Assembly: GCA_002371115.1 (NCBI GenBank)
Contig: DFFY01000056.1
Location: 1-62,118 of the forward strand
DNA length: 62,118 bases
Reading direction: 5' to 3'
From: Bacteroidales bacterium UBA3764
GTDB lineage: Bacteria > Bacteroidota > Bacteroidia > Bacteroidales > UBA932
Shown: positions 41,901 through 49,681 of the stretch, in pieces
Position numbering within the stretch: position 1 is the stretch's first letter
Layout: the number at the start of each line of letters is the position of its first letter
The notes under the pieces: generated by a model
What the model was told of the DNA's origin: nothing
What the model saw: the letters and a program-made list of their open reading frames with translations, nothing else
Databases searched by the model: none
Translations under genes and position numbers: made by a program

Positions 41901-42042
41901 CTATATCGACAACCTTTTCCTGATAACCGGATATAACGGATACGACCCCGACATATCCTCCTCTTCGTCGGTCCGCCGCTTAGACAATGCGGCCTACCCC
42001 AATCCCAGGACTTACATGTTCAGTTTAAAATTCCGCTATTAG
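38971..42042 (+). CDS. SusC-like TonB-dependent outer-membrane transporter
   Basis: 1023 residues starting with GTG. The signal peptide ends near GFSQQ. A carboxypeptidase-regulatory-like domain (ITGQVAGDDGMPIPGAAVLI) is followed by the plug (GYGTQKKSDLTGSV, IRIRGTRSISAGNDPLIVVD, VLKDASSTAIYGARGSNGVI) and a 22-strand beta-barrel ending with Tyr after FSLKFR. It forms the import pore with the SusD protein next door, energised by TonB. The start overlaps the preceding gene by 4 bp. Confidence 0.97.
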   Translation: MKRVFLLIVLLLGAGLSGFSQQKRTITGQVAGDDGMPIPGAAVLIQGTGNGVITDENGKYSIQAGSFDVLVFSSLGFKDDVQSVNDRKQINVVLVSDTKVLDDAVVIGYGTQKKSDLTGSVGIVSMEEILSPATGSTDLALQGRIAGVDILSGGGEPGQATSIRIRGTRSISAGNDPLIVVDGVVDAVESFSDINPDDIKNITVLKDASSTAIYGARGSNGVILVTTKGGNTGSKVSLTFSASVGMSELPRKLDIMNATEFAQFRNDYRLMSSYGQSTGTQPYHPQNSERYPFEDPSVYGQGTDWQDILTRKALQQEYKMAMNYGDSKSHSYASFGYEKRDGIVIGTGMEKYTALLKLDRKIFSWLKVGFRGNFAIRRNDRNSVTINGVGNGSAVCLSPLVGPTDEWNRYSDEGGSGGSVYNSPYLIATQATNYVNIKYLNLAPWVEIYPFKGATLKSTFSAGWTDNDAYSYSPATLPLAKVRKTGGTAARITDDRTSILSETTLSWKKTFKKSHNLEVMGGFTAGRKTTNYKYTRGVGYLDDNVGPYNMGAIMDRRNLTERSSLSYIQRLSFLGRANYSYKSRYHFTVTARYDGSSNFAQGHKWGFFPAAAFRWSISNEPWMAGAKANGLTNLSLRLSAGRSGNDAISSYVSQQALTSELSTWLFGESQQLSTYPTRLDNQSLTWEKTDSYNAGLDVSLLNDRVTITADAFLSNTKDLLLKVQNPKQTGFDSRFDNVGNTRSWGWELAISSRNIATQHFSWRTDLTLSHNNSIVTDIGAEYEQVATYTNSSQMLYGYKVGYPVNALWGYKFGGVWHNAKEREDNETTRTWVSYQQVDGYAKYADLNHDGILDYRDQAYLGSADPIVFGGLQNTFTIRQFSIGVYFTYSIGGYIYNLSEFNLGSGINNTNKYRYMMDCWHPVRNPEGNLPSAYAQDAYRSDRYVHDASYLRLKTLSVSYTFDLSKKVKWAKDLSLSAYIDNLFLITGYNGYDPDISSSSSVRRLDNAAYPNPRTYMFSLKFRY

Positions 42043-42043
42043 T

Positions 42044-43705
42044 ATGAAGAAGATTCTTTTTGCCTTGCTCGCGTGCGGCCTTGCAACAGCCTGCTCCCTG
42101 GATGAGAAGATTCTCTCTTCCTCCACGCAGGAAACCTATTACAAAACGGTGGAGCAGTGCATCACCGGCCTGAACGCCTGCTACACCAATATCCGGAACA
42201 TTTACAACAACAAGGAATACTTTGTTGTTTGCGAAGGACAGAGCGACCTGCTGTATATCAACCGCTCGGACCAGCCCAACGCCGTTTTGATGGTCACGCC
42301 TTCCACCCCGCGCTTCGGCTCCACCATGTGGACCTACTGCTATATTGGCGTGAGCCGGGTCAATTCCGTGGAAGCCGCCATCCTGCGCTCGCCGCTTTCC
42401 GATGCGGAAAAGGCGCCGCTCCTTGCAGAGGCCACCGTGCTGCGCAGCCTGTTCTTCTACATCCTTACCGCCAACTTCGGCGACGTTCCCTTCTACAAGG
42501 ACGAGGTTACGGACCAGACCAACGACCGGATTTCCCGCCTGCCCCGGATGAGCGCCTCCGAGATCCGTGACATCCTGATTGCCGACCTCCACAAGTGGAT
42601 TCTGGAAGAAGGCGCCCTGGACATGAAGCGCACCCATGACCTTTCCAATGCCCAGTACTGCCGCGCAGGTGCCTCCCTCGGGCTCATGCTGGGCGGAAAA
42701 TTCTGCCTCTGGCAGCACCGCTGGGCCGACGCCGTCACGTTCTTCTCCGCCCTTGAAGACATTTACGGGGACCTGTCCCAGTATCCCGTTTCCGACATTC
42801 CCTTCGCCAACCGCCAGACGCCCGAGAGTATCCTGGAGATTTCCAACATCGCCGTCGATTACGGCCTGCAGGTCCAGGGGACATTGGCATCCATCTGCAC
42901 GCCTTACCGAAAAGTATCGTCGGCCGAAGGCGAAGAGGAGGACGATGAAGACGAGCAGGCTCAGATGACGGGTGACATCTACGACGGGATAGGCATTCCC
43001 GAACTGGGAGACCAAATGCGCACCCAGACGCCTTTCCGGCCCACCAAACGCTTCTACCAGAAGCTCATGCCATATTCCTCCACCGACTTGAGACGCGCCG
43101 CCTATTCCAGCACGGGCGATCCCATCGAGGGGGGCGGCGGTTATCTGGCATGGGGCTGGCCCGGCTACTACCCGGACGATGACCGGACCCTCTCCCCCAA
43201 GGTGTTCCGCTTTTTCAACAGTCCCAAGAACGCAAACGGGCGGCCCTACCTTGGCAACAAGTTCTGGTGCTTCGGGATGCAGTACAACCTTGACAGCAAC
43301 AGCTACAAAGTGTTCCGCTATGCCGGAGCCATCCTGGGCCTCGCGGAAGCGTGGTTCATGCGGGAAAATGACGAAAAGGCCTGCCATTACCTGAACATGG
43401 TGAAGAAGCGCGCGGGTATCCCCACCGTGACCCCGGGAAACTTCAGCGTCCACGAAGACCTCCTCCACGAGATTCAGGACGAATATGCACGGGAGCTCTT
43501 CGGAGAATTCCAGCGCAAACACGACCTGGTGCGCTGGGGCATCTGGTACGACATGGTATGGAAGTATAACGTTGAGGCGGAGAACAACACCCGTCTCCGC
43601 GCCAACATGAAACCCTGCCACGAATACTATCCCATTCCCGACGACCAGATCATCAACTCCCACGGAGCCCTGGACAACAAGGAATATAACAAGTACGGCC
43701 TATGA
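42044..43705 (+). CDS. SusD/RagB-family surface glycan-binding lipoprotein
   Basis: 553 residues. The lipobox is GLATAC. TPR-like helices form the SusD fold (LLAEATVLRSLFFYILTANF then GDVPFY; RISRLPRMSASEIRDILI). The C-terminal RAYKYLNxVRxRAG equivalent is KACHYLNMVKKRAGIP, and the ending ELFGEFQRKHDLVRWG is typical. An acidic loop (GEEEDDEDEQ) near residue 293 is unusual. It caps the SusC pore and delivers oligosaccharide. It lies 1 bp after susC. Confidence 0.95.
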   Translation: MKKILFALLACGLATACSLDEKILSSSTQETYYKTVEQCITGLNACYTNIRNIYNNKEYFVVCEGQSDLLYINRSDQPNAVLMVTPSTPRFGSTMWTYCYIGVSRVNSVEAAILRSPLSDAEKAPLLAEATVLRSLFFYILTANFGDVPFYKDEVTDQTNDRISRLPRMSASEIRDILIADLHKWILEEGALDMKRTHDLSNAQYCRAGASLGLMLGGKFCLWQHRWADAVTFFSALEDIYGDLSQYPVSDIPFANRQTPESILEISNIAVDYGLQVQGTLASICTPYRKVSSAEGEEEDDEDEQAQMTGDIYDGIGIPELGDQMRTQTPFRPTKRFYQKLMPYSSTDLRRAAYSSTGDPIEGGGGYLAWGWPGYYPDDDRTLSPKVFRFFNSPKNANGRPYLGNKFWCFGMQYNLDSNSYKVFRYAGAILGLAEAWFMRENDEKACHYLNMVKKRAGIPTVTPGNFSVHEDLLHEIQDEYARELFGEFQRKHDLVRWGIWYDMVWKYNVEAENNTRLRANMKPCHEYYPIPDDQIINSHGALDNKEYNKYGL

Positions 43706-44046
43706 AAAAGCTGATAATTTGCGTGATGGCCATGCTCCTGAGCCTGTGGGCATGCCAAAAACCCTATGTAACCACCATAGAACTGGGGGTGAACCATGAA
43801 GAGATTCTTCTTTCTTCGCCGGAGAAAGGGCACTGCTTCATCACCGTTTTCTCCAACGGCAGCTGGACCATCAAGCTGTCTCCCGAGGTAAGCTGGGCCC
43901 GCCTGGACCGCAGCGGCGGAGAAGGGATAGCCTATCCCCGCCTGGACTATGACGAGAACCTTGAGCCCACGGAAAGGGTGGCGACGCTTGTTGTCGAAGG
44001 ACAGGGCAAAAAATGTGAAATCAAGATAACCCAGCCTGCGGAATGA
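43702..44046 (+). CDS. BACON-domain lipoprotein
   Basis: 114 residues. The lipobox is LSLWAC. One BACON-like module: SSPEKGHCFITVFSNGSWTI, SPEVSWARLDRSGGEG, TLVVEGQGKKCEIKITQPAE. It overlaps both neighbours by 4 bp. Such modules bind carbohydrate or mucin, or space other domains from the membrane. Confidence 0.8.
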   Translation: MKKLIICVMAMLLSLWACQKPYVTTIELGVNHEEILLSSPEKGHCFITVFSNGSWTIKLSPEVSWARLDRSGGEGIAYPRLDYDENLEPTERVATLVVEGQGKKCEIKITQPAE

Positions 44047-44666
44047 TGAAAAAGTATATTGTACTGCTTTGTGCGGCGGCATGCCTGTGCGCCTGCCAGT
44101 CCCTTCTTCCCGAGAAGGTGGAAATAGTTTCCCTGGGCATGGTTCCGGAGAGCATCACCGTCCCGGTCGGCGCCGGAGAAGACGGCGTAAGGGTCATTGC
44201 CGACAGGGACTACGCCGTGGAGGTTCTTTCCGGCCGGGAATGGCTGACTCCCGGCATCAGCAGGAGCGACACCTTGTCCTTCTCCTTCAAGGCCAATGAC
44301 GGATTCCGCCGCAGCGCCGTCCTCAAAATCAGCGCCGGCGGGAGGGAAGACCGGCTTCTGGTAAAACAGGCCGGTCCTTACCAGGAAACGCTTTCACTTT
44401 CCACCCATTCCGTCACCGTGCCGGCGGCCGGCGGCGCGGTGGCCGTCAGGGTCCATTCCAACCTGCCGTCCGACTACTTCAGCGTATCGGCCTCCAATGA
44501 CAAGGTCATTTCTGGCCTGAAGCTCACCGCCTATGAACTATCCTTTATCGTACTCCCCACAACCAACAGAGACAAAAGAACGTACACGGTAACCGTATCC
44601 TACGCCGACGGCTGGGGCGAAACCCTGGAAGATTCCGTGAATATCCTGCAGGAAGTTTATGAGTAA
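44043..44666 (+). CDS. Lipoprotein with two BACON-like modules
   Basis: 207 residues. The lipobox is CLCAC. Two beta-sandwich modules follow: ITVPVGAGEDGVRVIADRDY with LLVKQAGPYQ, then HSVTVPAAGGAVAVRVHSNL with NILQEVYE. It stands between susD and the hydrolase genes, overlapping both neighbours by 4 and 8 bp, and is probably a surface glycan-binding protein of the locus. Confidence 0.8.
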   Translation: MMKKYIVLLCAAACLCACQSLLPEKVEIVSLGMVPESITVPVGAGEDGVRVIADRDYAVEVLSGREWLTPGISRSDTLSFSFKANDGFRRSAVLKISAGGREDRLLVKQAGPYQETLSLSTHSVTVPAAGGAVAVRVHSNLPSDYFSVSASNDKVISGLKLTAYELSFIVLPTTNRDKRTYTVTVSYADGWGETLEDSVNILQEVYE

Positions 44667-46764
44667 AAAGAAGATAGGAGCACTGCTGGCGCTGGCCCTG
44701 TTGGCCTGCAGCCTGGAGGCCCAGGAGCGCCTCGCCAACGACAAGATGGCCGTAAGCATTGACCGCAACGGCCGCCTCACGGAACTGCGGAACCTCGGGA
44801 CCGGGACCGACTATGCCGGCTCCGGAGCGCTTTGGCGGCTGTATTTTGACACGCCGGAACAGCAGGAAGTGCAGGTAAGCGGCGAACTGCAGGTCCAGCA
44901 AGTGGAACGGCGGGGAGAGGCCATCGTCATCTCCTGCAGCGGCATGCGGGCCGACTCCAGGATAGAAGGTCCCCTCAACTTTTCGCTCATCCTTACCATT
45001 ACCTTGGAAGAAGACAAAGTACGGTTTGCATCGACCCTGGAGAACCATGAGCCCCACACCATCATCCGGGAGCTGCAATGCCCGCTTGTGGGGGACCTGG
45101 CCCTGCCCGAGGGGCACCGGCTGCTCACCACCTTCGGCGGTGGACAGCTGATTGACGATGTCAAAAAGCACATTGCCGCAGAGGGCATCAAGAGCCCGTA
45201 CATGACCCCCGCCCAGTATTACCGGCAAAAGCCGCTGGAGTATCCCCGGGGGGCCGTTGCGGCCAACTGCTTCGCCCTCGTGGGAGAAAAGGAAGGCCTG
45301 TACTTCGGCAGCCATGACACGTGCTTCGTAAATACCGGCCATGGCCTGCGGGTGTATCCATCGGCCGCGGGCGTTTTCGACCGCCTGGAATGCGGCTTTT
45401 ACAAATACCCGAACATTGTCTGCGGACAAAGCTGGCAGTGCGACGCCAATGTCATCGCCCCGTACAGCGGAACCTGGACGGAGACCTCCCGCCTGTACCG
45501 CAGGTGGGTCGATGCCGCCTGGTGGGACCGTCGCTGCCCGCCCCGGTGGGTGCAGGAAATGAAGAGCTGGCAAAGGGTTATTTTCAAGCATCAGTACGGA
45601 GAGTATTTTTTCCGCTACAAGGACCTTCCCGGCCGCATCCTTGACGTGGAAAAAAGCGTGGACAGCGACGCCGTCCTCCTCTTCGGATGGTGGAACAGCG
45701 GCATGGACAATTCCAATCCGGACTATGTTTCCGACGCCTCCCAGGGAGGAGACGCAGCCCTGAAAGAAGCCATTGCACGCTACCAGGAAGCAGGAGGAAG
45801 GGCGGCCTTGTACTTCAACGGCAAACTCATCGACAGGAAAAGCGGTTTTTACCGCAGCGGCGCCGCCAACGGCCTTGTCTTTACCGGAAATGACGGAACA
45901 GAGAGCATCGAAAACTATAAGTTCTCCTCCTTCGGTTCTTTCCTGGAGAAATACAATTACCGCAACTTTGTGGTTGCAGACACGCGGGATCCCGCCTGGC
46001 AGAAGCTGATGCTGTCCTGGGTGGACAAAGCCGCCGCCCTGGGGGCCTCCAGCATCTTCTATGACCAGATGGGTTCCGTAGAGAACAACGCCGTGAACTG
46101 GGATGTCTCCGGAGAATTCCCCATCCCGGACCTGGCCCCGCTTACCGCCAAGGCCGGCATCCTGAAAAAGTGCCGGGACAAGGTAAGGGCCACCTCCCCG
46201 GAAATGGCCATGGGAGCCGAGCACATCACGGATTTGCTGTGCATGTACGTGGACTATACGCACGGAGACGGCCTCCTTTCCATGATTGACTGGTTCCGCT
46301 ATACCTTCCCAGAACTCATCATCAGCGACCGCTGTATCCGGGACGATACCGACATCGAGCGCCGCGTGAACCTCACGGTCCTGAAGGGACTCCGCAACGA
46401 CATCGAGATTTTCCGCTGCCGGGGGCTTATTGACGAAACGCCTCATTATCAGGCCTATCTTGCCCAGGTAAACGCCCTCAAGGACCGTTTCTCAGACCTT
46501 CTGCTGATGGGCCGGTTCTCTTACAAGGACTTCTTCACGTCAAAAAATGACAACGTGGAAGCACGAAGCTTCGTTAACGGGAACTCCCTTGCGATTGTGC
46601 TCACTTCAGAAGAAGACAGGGCACAGAAAACCCGTCTGGAAGTTCCGGGATACAAGTTTTCAACGTACGGGACGATTGGCAAAGCAACGGTTTCCCGTGA
46701 CGGAAAGAAGGTGAAACTTGGAAAACACGGCCTTGCCGTTCTTGTATTTGAGAAAGAAGTATGA
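44659..46764 (+). CDS. DUF6259-type putative glycoside hydrolase
   Basis: 701 residues with a signal peptide ending CSLEAQ. The N-terminal part is a beta-sandwich; from about 290 comes a barrel-like domain (ILDVEKSVDSDAVLLFGWWN, RAALYFNGKLIDRKSGFY, GASSIFYDQMGSVENNAVNW, MAMGAEHITDLLCMYVDYTH). This matches the DUF6259 group, which resembles clan GH-D-like barrels. Candidate catalytic acids are the Asp in FYDQMG and the Glu in GAEHI. The substrate is unknown. It overlaps both neighbours, so it is expressed with the SusCD pair. Confidence 0.72.
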   Translation: MSKKKIGALLALALLACSLEAQERLANDKMAVSIDRNGRLTELRNLGTGTDYAGSGALWRLYFDTPEQQEVQVSGELQVQQVERRGEAIVISCSGMRADSRIEGPLNFSLILTITLEEDKVRFASTLENHEPHTIIRELQCPLVGDLALPEGHRLLTTFGGGQLIDDVKKHIAAEGIKSPYMTPAQYYRQKPLEYPRGAVAANCFALVGEKEGLYFGSHDTCFVNTGHGLRVYPSAAGVFDRLECGFYKYPNIVCGQSWQCDANVIAPYSGTWTETSRLYRRWVDAAWWDRRCPPRWVQEMKSWQRVIFKHQYGEYFFRYKDLPGRILDVEKSVDSDAVLLFGWWNSGMDNSNPDYVSDASQGGDAALKEAIARYQEAGGRAALYFNGKLIDRKSGFYRSGAANGLVFTGNDGTESIENYKFSSFGSFLEKYNYRNFVVADTRDPAWQKLMLSWVDKAAALGASSIFYDQMGSVENNAVNWDVSGEFPIPDLAPLTAKAGILKKCRDKVRATSPEMAMGAEHITDLLCMYVDYTHGDGLLSMIDWFRYTFPELIISDRCIRDDTDIERRVNLTVLKGLRNDIEIFRCRGLIDETPHYQAYLAQVNALKDRFSDLLLMGRFSYKDFFTSKNDNVEARSFVNGNSLAIVLTSEEDRAQKTRLEVPGYKFSTYGTIGKATVSRDGKKVKLGKHGLAVLVFEKEV

Positions 46765-47948
46765 AACGCATCCTGCCTGTCATCCTGATCTTTTTAAGTC
46801 TTGGCGTCCAGGCCCAGACGTTGCCGCCGTGGCAGCAAGGGTGGTTTGACATCCATCACATTTCCACCGGGAAAGGCGAATGCCAGTTCCTGGTTTTCCC
46901 GGACGGAACAACAATGGTGATTGACTGCGGCGACATGACCGGCCAGGGAAAAGGCTGGGCGCACAGCAAAGCCCTTCCGGACAGTTCAAAAACGCCACCG
47001 CAGTGGGTTGCAAGATACATCGACACATTCTCTCCTTCACCCGGGAGGATTGATTATGCCCTCATATCCCACTTCCATTCCGACCACATGGGCCACATAT
47101 CGGCCTCAAAGGAAGGGAAGCACGGATACAGGCTTTCCGGCATTACGGAGCTGGCAGAGTACGAAATAATCGGCACGCTTGTTGACAGAGGTTATCCAAG
47201 GTATGACTACCCCTCTGTGGAAAGAGTAGAAAAACAGTGCGCAATGATGCCGGACTACAAGAAATTCGTCACCTTCAAAACCCTGAATGAAGGCATGAAG
47301 GCGGAAGCGTTCAAGCTGGGCTCCAAAAAGCAGTTCCGGACCCGCTCCGGAAAGTGGGACTTCCGGGTATGGAACGTGGCTGCAAACCTCAGGGCGGTCA
47401 AAAAAGGCAAGTTGTTCAAGCAGGACGAAGACATCATGAAGTTCGACGAGAACATGTTCTCCTGCGTGCAGCTGTTCACCTACGGGCCGTTCAACTATTA
47501 CAGCGGCGGAGATTTTCCGGGGAGCAACCTCCCGGGCCTCAAGTTCGACCGGTATTACGAGACTCCCCTTGCGGACATCGTCGGGAAATGTGACGTGGTA
47601 AAGGCCGACCACCACGGCTACCGGGACTCCGTCAATCCCTATTTTCTCTGGCAGACGGAACCGGATGCCATTATTGTGGATGCCGCCGAAGCTTCCCACC
47701 CCCGCCGCGAAACCGTGGAGCGGATTACGGACCCGCAGTATAAGGGGCGGCACCACCTCTACGTCACCTCCCAGGCCGGCAGGGCCAAGATGGGCGAGGA
47801 GGCCTGGGCCAAGATAAAAGGATGCGGACACATTGTGGTGCGCGTATATGAAAACGGGCTGTCCTGGCAGGTCTTCGTCCTGGACGCCACCTCCACGGAC
47901 TATCCTGTTATCCAATCTTCAGAAGTATATCAAACCAAAGAGAAATGA
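46761..47948 (+). CDS. Exported MBL-fold metallohydrolase
   Basis: 395 residues with a signal peptide (LPVILIFLSLGVQAQ). The metal site LISHFHSDHMGHIS lies near residue 100, and a later VKADHHGYRDSVNPYFL supplies further ligands. The general plan is that of ComEC-like beta-lactamase-fold enzymes, which hydrolyse phosphodiester or ester bonds. Its position among phosphodiesterases suggests action on a phosphorylated substrate. It overlaps both neighbours by 4 bp. Confidence 0.85.
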   Translation: MKRILPVILIFLSLGVQAQTLPPWQQGWFDIHHISTGKGECQFLVFPDGTTMVIDCGDMTGQGKGWAHSKALPDSSKTPPQWVARYIDTFSPSPGRIDYALISHFHSDHMGHISASKEGKHGYRLSGITELAEYEIIGTLVDRGYPRYDYPSVERVEKQCAMMPDYKKFVTFKTLNEGMKAEAFKLGSKKQFRTRSGKWDFRVWNVAANLRAVKKGKLFKQDEDIMKFDENMFSCVQLFTYGPFNYYSGGDFPGSNLPGLKFDRYYETPLADIVGKCDVVKADHHGYRDSVNPYFLWQTEPDAIIVDAAEASHPRRETVERITDPQYKGRHHLYVTSQAGRAKMGEEAWAKIKGCGHIVVRVYENGLSWQVFVLDATSTDYPVIQSSEVYQTKEK

Positions 47949-49681
47949 AAAAGGCCGTTATCCTTATAGCGTTGTTCCTGACCTCCCTTCTGCAGGCGCA
48001 GGAGGCCGACTTCCGCATCATGTCCTTCAACATGGAAAGAGGAGATTTGAGCGTGAAGAAGGGATGGGGCTGGGATGTAAGGAAACCTGCCGCCCTGGCC
48101 ATGCTGGACCTCCGGCATCCGGACCTTTTGGGTGTGCAGGAATGCAACTCCGAGCAGCGGGACGACATCCTTGGACGGAGACCGGGCTACCGCCATATCG
48201 GCGCATCAGTCTTTGGCGAGACGGGAGAACATGCCACCTCCGGCAACTACATCTTCTACGATACCGCCACCCTGGAACTGCTGGATGAAGGCATGTTCTG
48301 GTACGCCTTCCGGCCCGACAGCGCGGGCATGTACACCTGGATAGCGAAAAAGCCCCGCTCGGCCACCTGGGGGAAGTTCCGGCACAAAAGCACCGGCAAA
48401 GAATTCTTCTACATCAACAACCACCTCCAGAACGGCATTGACGCCGTGCTGAACCGGGCCATGAGCATTACCCTGCTCCTCGCCAAAATGCGGGAAATCA
48501 ATCCGGAGGGGCTGCCCATGCTCTATTCCGGCGACCTCAACAGCAAATGCGTGGAGGGCTATTATACGCCCCTGCAGGAAGAGATGCAGGAGGCGGCCAT
48601 CGCCTGCCCGGTAACGGACATGGGAACCACCCTGGGGGGGTATCGGCGCAAAGAAGGGGCCGAGCGCATCGACCATATTTTCTTTTCCGGTGCCCTGGAA
48701 GGGCTGCGCTACGCCGTTGACCGGGACGCGTATGAGGGGCTGGAATACGTGTCGGACCACTTCCCCGTTTATGCCGACTTCCGTTTCACTCCGGCCGCCC
48801 CTCAGAAGAAAGACTATTGGTTTGACCTGAAGCCGGCGGACGGAGACGTTAGCGTGAAAGCCGGCACCTGGAACCTGTTCAGCACCGTGGAAAGGGACGA
48901 GCGGAAAGCGCCCACCTGGAACAGCGTCAAAGAATCCGTCGCACAGACGGTCGCCTCCCTCGGAACCGACATCATGGCCTTTCAGGAACTCACCGAGCCC
49001 ATGGTACGCGACCTCCCAAAACTGATGAAAAACGCCCTGGGGAAGAAATACAAACTGTGGATACAGTTTTCCGACCCCAATCCGGAGAACACTGCCCGGG
49101 AGGCGGTCGCCCTCCTGTACAACACCGAGCGTTTCTCCATTTCCAGACAACGGGTTTCCTGGATTACGGCAGGTGACTATGAAGCGCCTTCCAAACCCTG
49201 GGGAGACGACTACCGGGCCCTTTTGAGCGCCGTCTTCACGGACAAGGCCAGCGGAAAGCAGTTCTTTGTCATGGCAGGCAAATTCGCCCGTGGGGAGAAT
49301 CCGGTCAAATATGAAGGCAACGTCATCAAGAAGATGGAAAGGGAACTGAACAAGGAGGCGCTGCCCTCCCTCCTCCTGGCCGACATGAACACCGCTCCCC
49401 GGGGCCAGGTATGGCTTTCCCTGCTCAATTTCTGGACCGATGCCGCCGCCCTCATGTATCCCTTCCCGGACACCTGCTTCTCCACCCGCGTTCCCAAGGA
49501 CGGTTTCTATGAAAGCAACACGCCCAAGGACTGGGGGACCAAATACGATATCATTGGCATCAGCCGATATGTAAAGAACGGCATCCTGGTCAAGGAACAT
49601 ACCGTCCACCGGGAAATTGCCAACCTGGTACCGGTTCCCTCCGACCACTGCCCCGTAACCGCAACGCTCGTTTTCAAATGA
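47945..49681 (+). CDS. Exported protein with two EEP domains
   Basis: 578 residues with a signal peptide ending SLLQAQ. The first EEP domain (about 22-280) has MSFNMERGDL, LGVQECNSEQ, YSGDLNSK and VSDHFPVYADF. The second (about 300-578) has GTWNLFSTVER, FQELTEP, LLADMNTAP and SDHCPVTATLVF. Each has the core Asn, Glu, Asp and His, so both may be active, though the second lacks some usual spacing. Tandem EEP proteins are uncommon. It probably cuts phosphodiester bonds in the periplasm or at the surface. Confidence 0.87.
   Translation: MKKAVILIALFLTSLLQAQEADFRIMSFNMERGDLSVKKGWGWDVRKPAALAMLDLRHPDLLGVQECNSEQRDDILGRRPGYRHIGASVFGETGEHATSGNYIFYDTATLELLDEGMFWYAFRPDSAGMYTWIAKKPRSATWGKFRHKSTGKEFFYINNHLQNGIDAVLNRAMSITLLLAKMREINPEGLPMLYSGDLNSKCVEGYYTPLQEEMQEAAIACPVTDMGTTLGGYRRKEGAERIDHIFFSGALEGLRYAVDRDAYEGLEYVSDHFPVYADFRFTPAAPQKKDYWFDLKPADGDVSVKAGTWNLFSTVERDERKAPTWNSVKESVAQTVASLGTDIMAFQELTEPMVRDLPKLMKNALGKKYKLWIQFSDPNPENTAREAVALLYNTERFSISRQRVSWITAGDYEAPSKPWGDDYRALLSAVFTDKASGKQFFVMAGKFARGENPVKYEGNVIKKMERELNKEALPSLLLADMNTAPRGQVWLSLLNFWTDAAALMYPFPDTCFSTRVPKDGFYESNTPKDWGTKYDIIGISRYVKNGILVKEHTVHREIANLVPVPSDHCPVTATLVFK

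Noticed and set aside
42020..43663. Minus-strand frame opposite susD
   Set aside because: Antisense shadow of the SusD gene without a promoter or ribosome-binding site.
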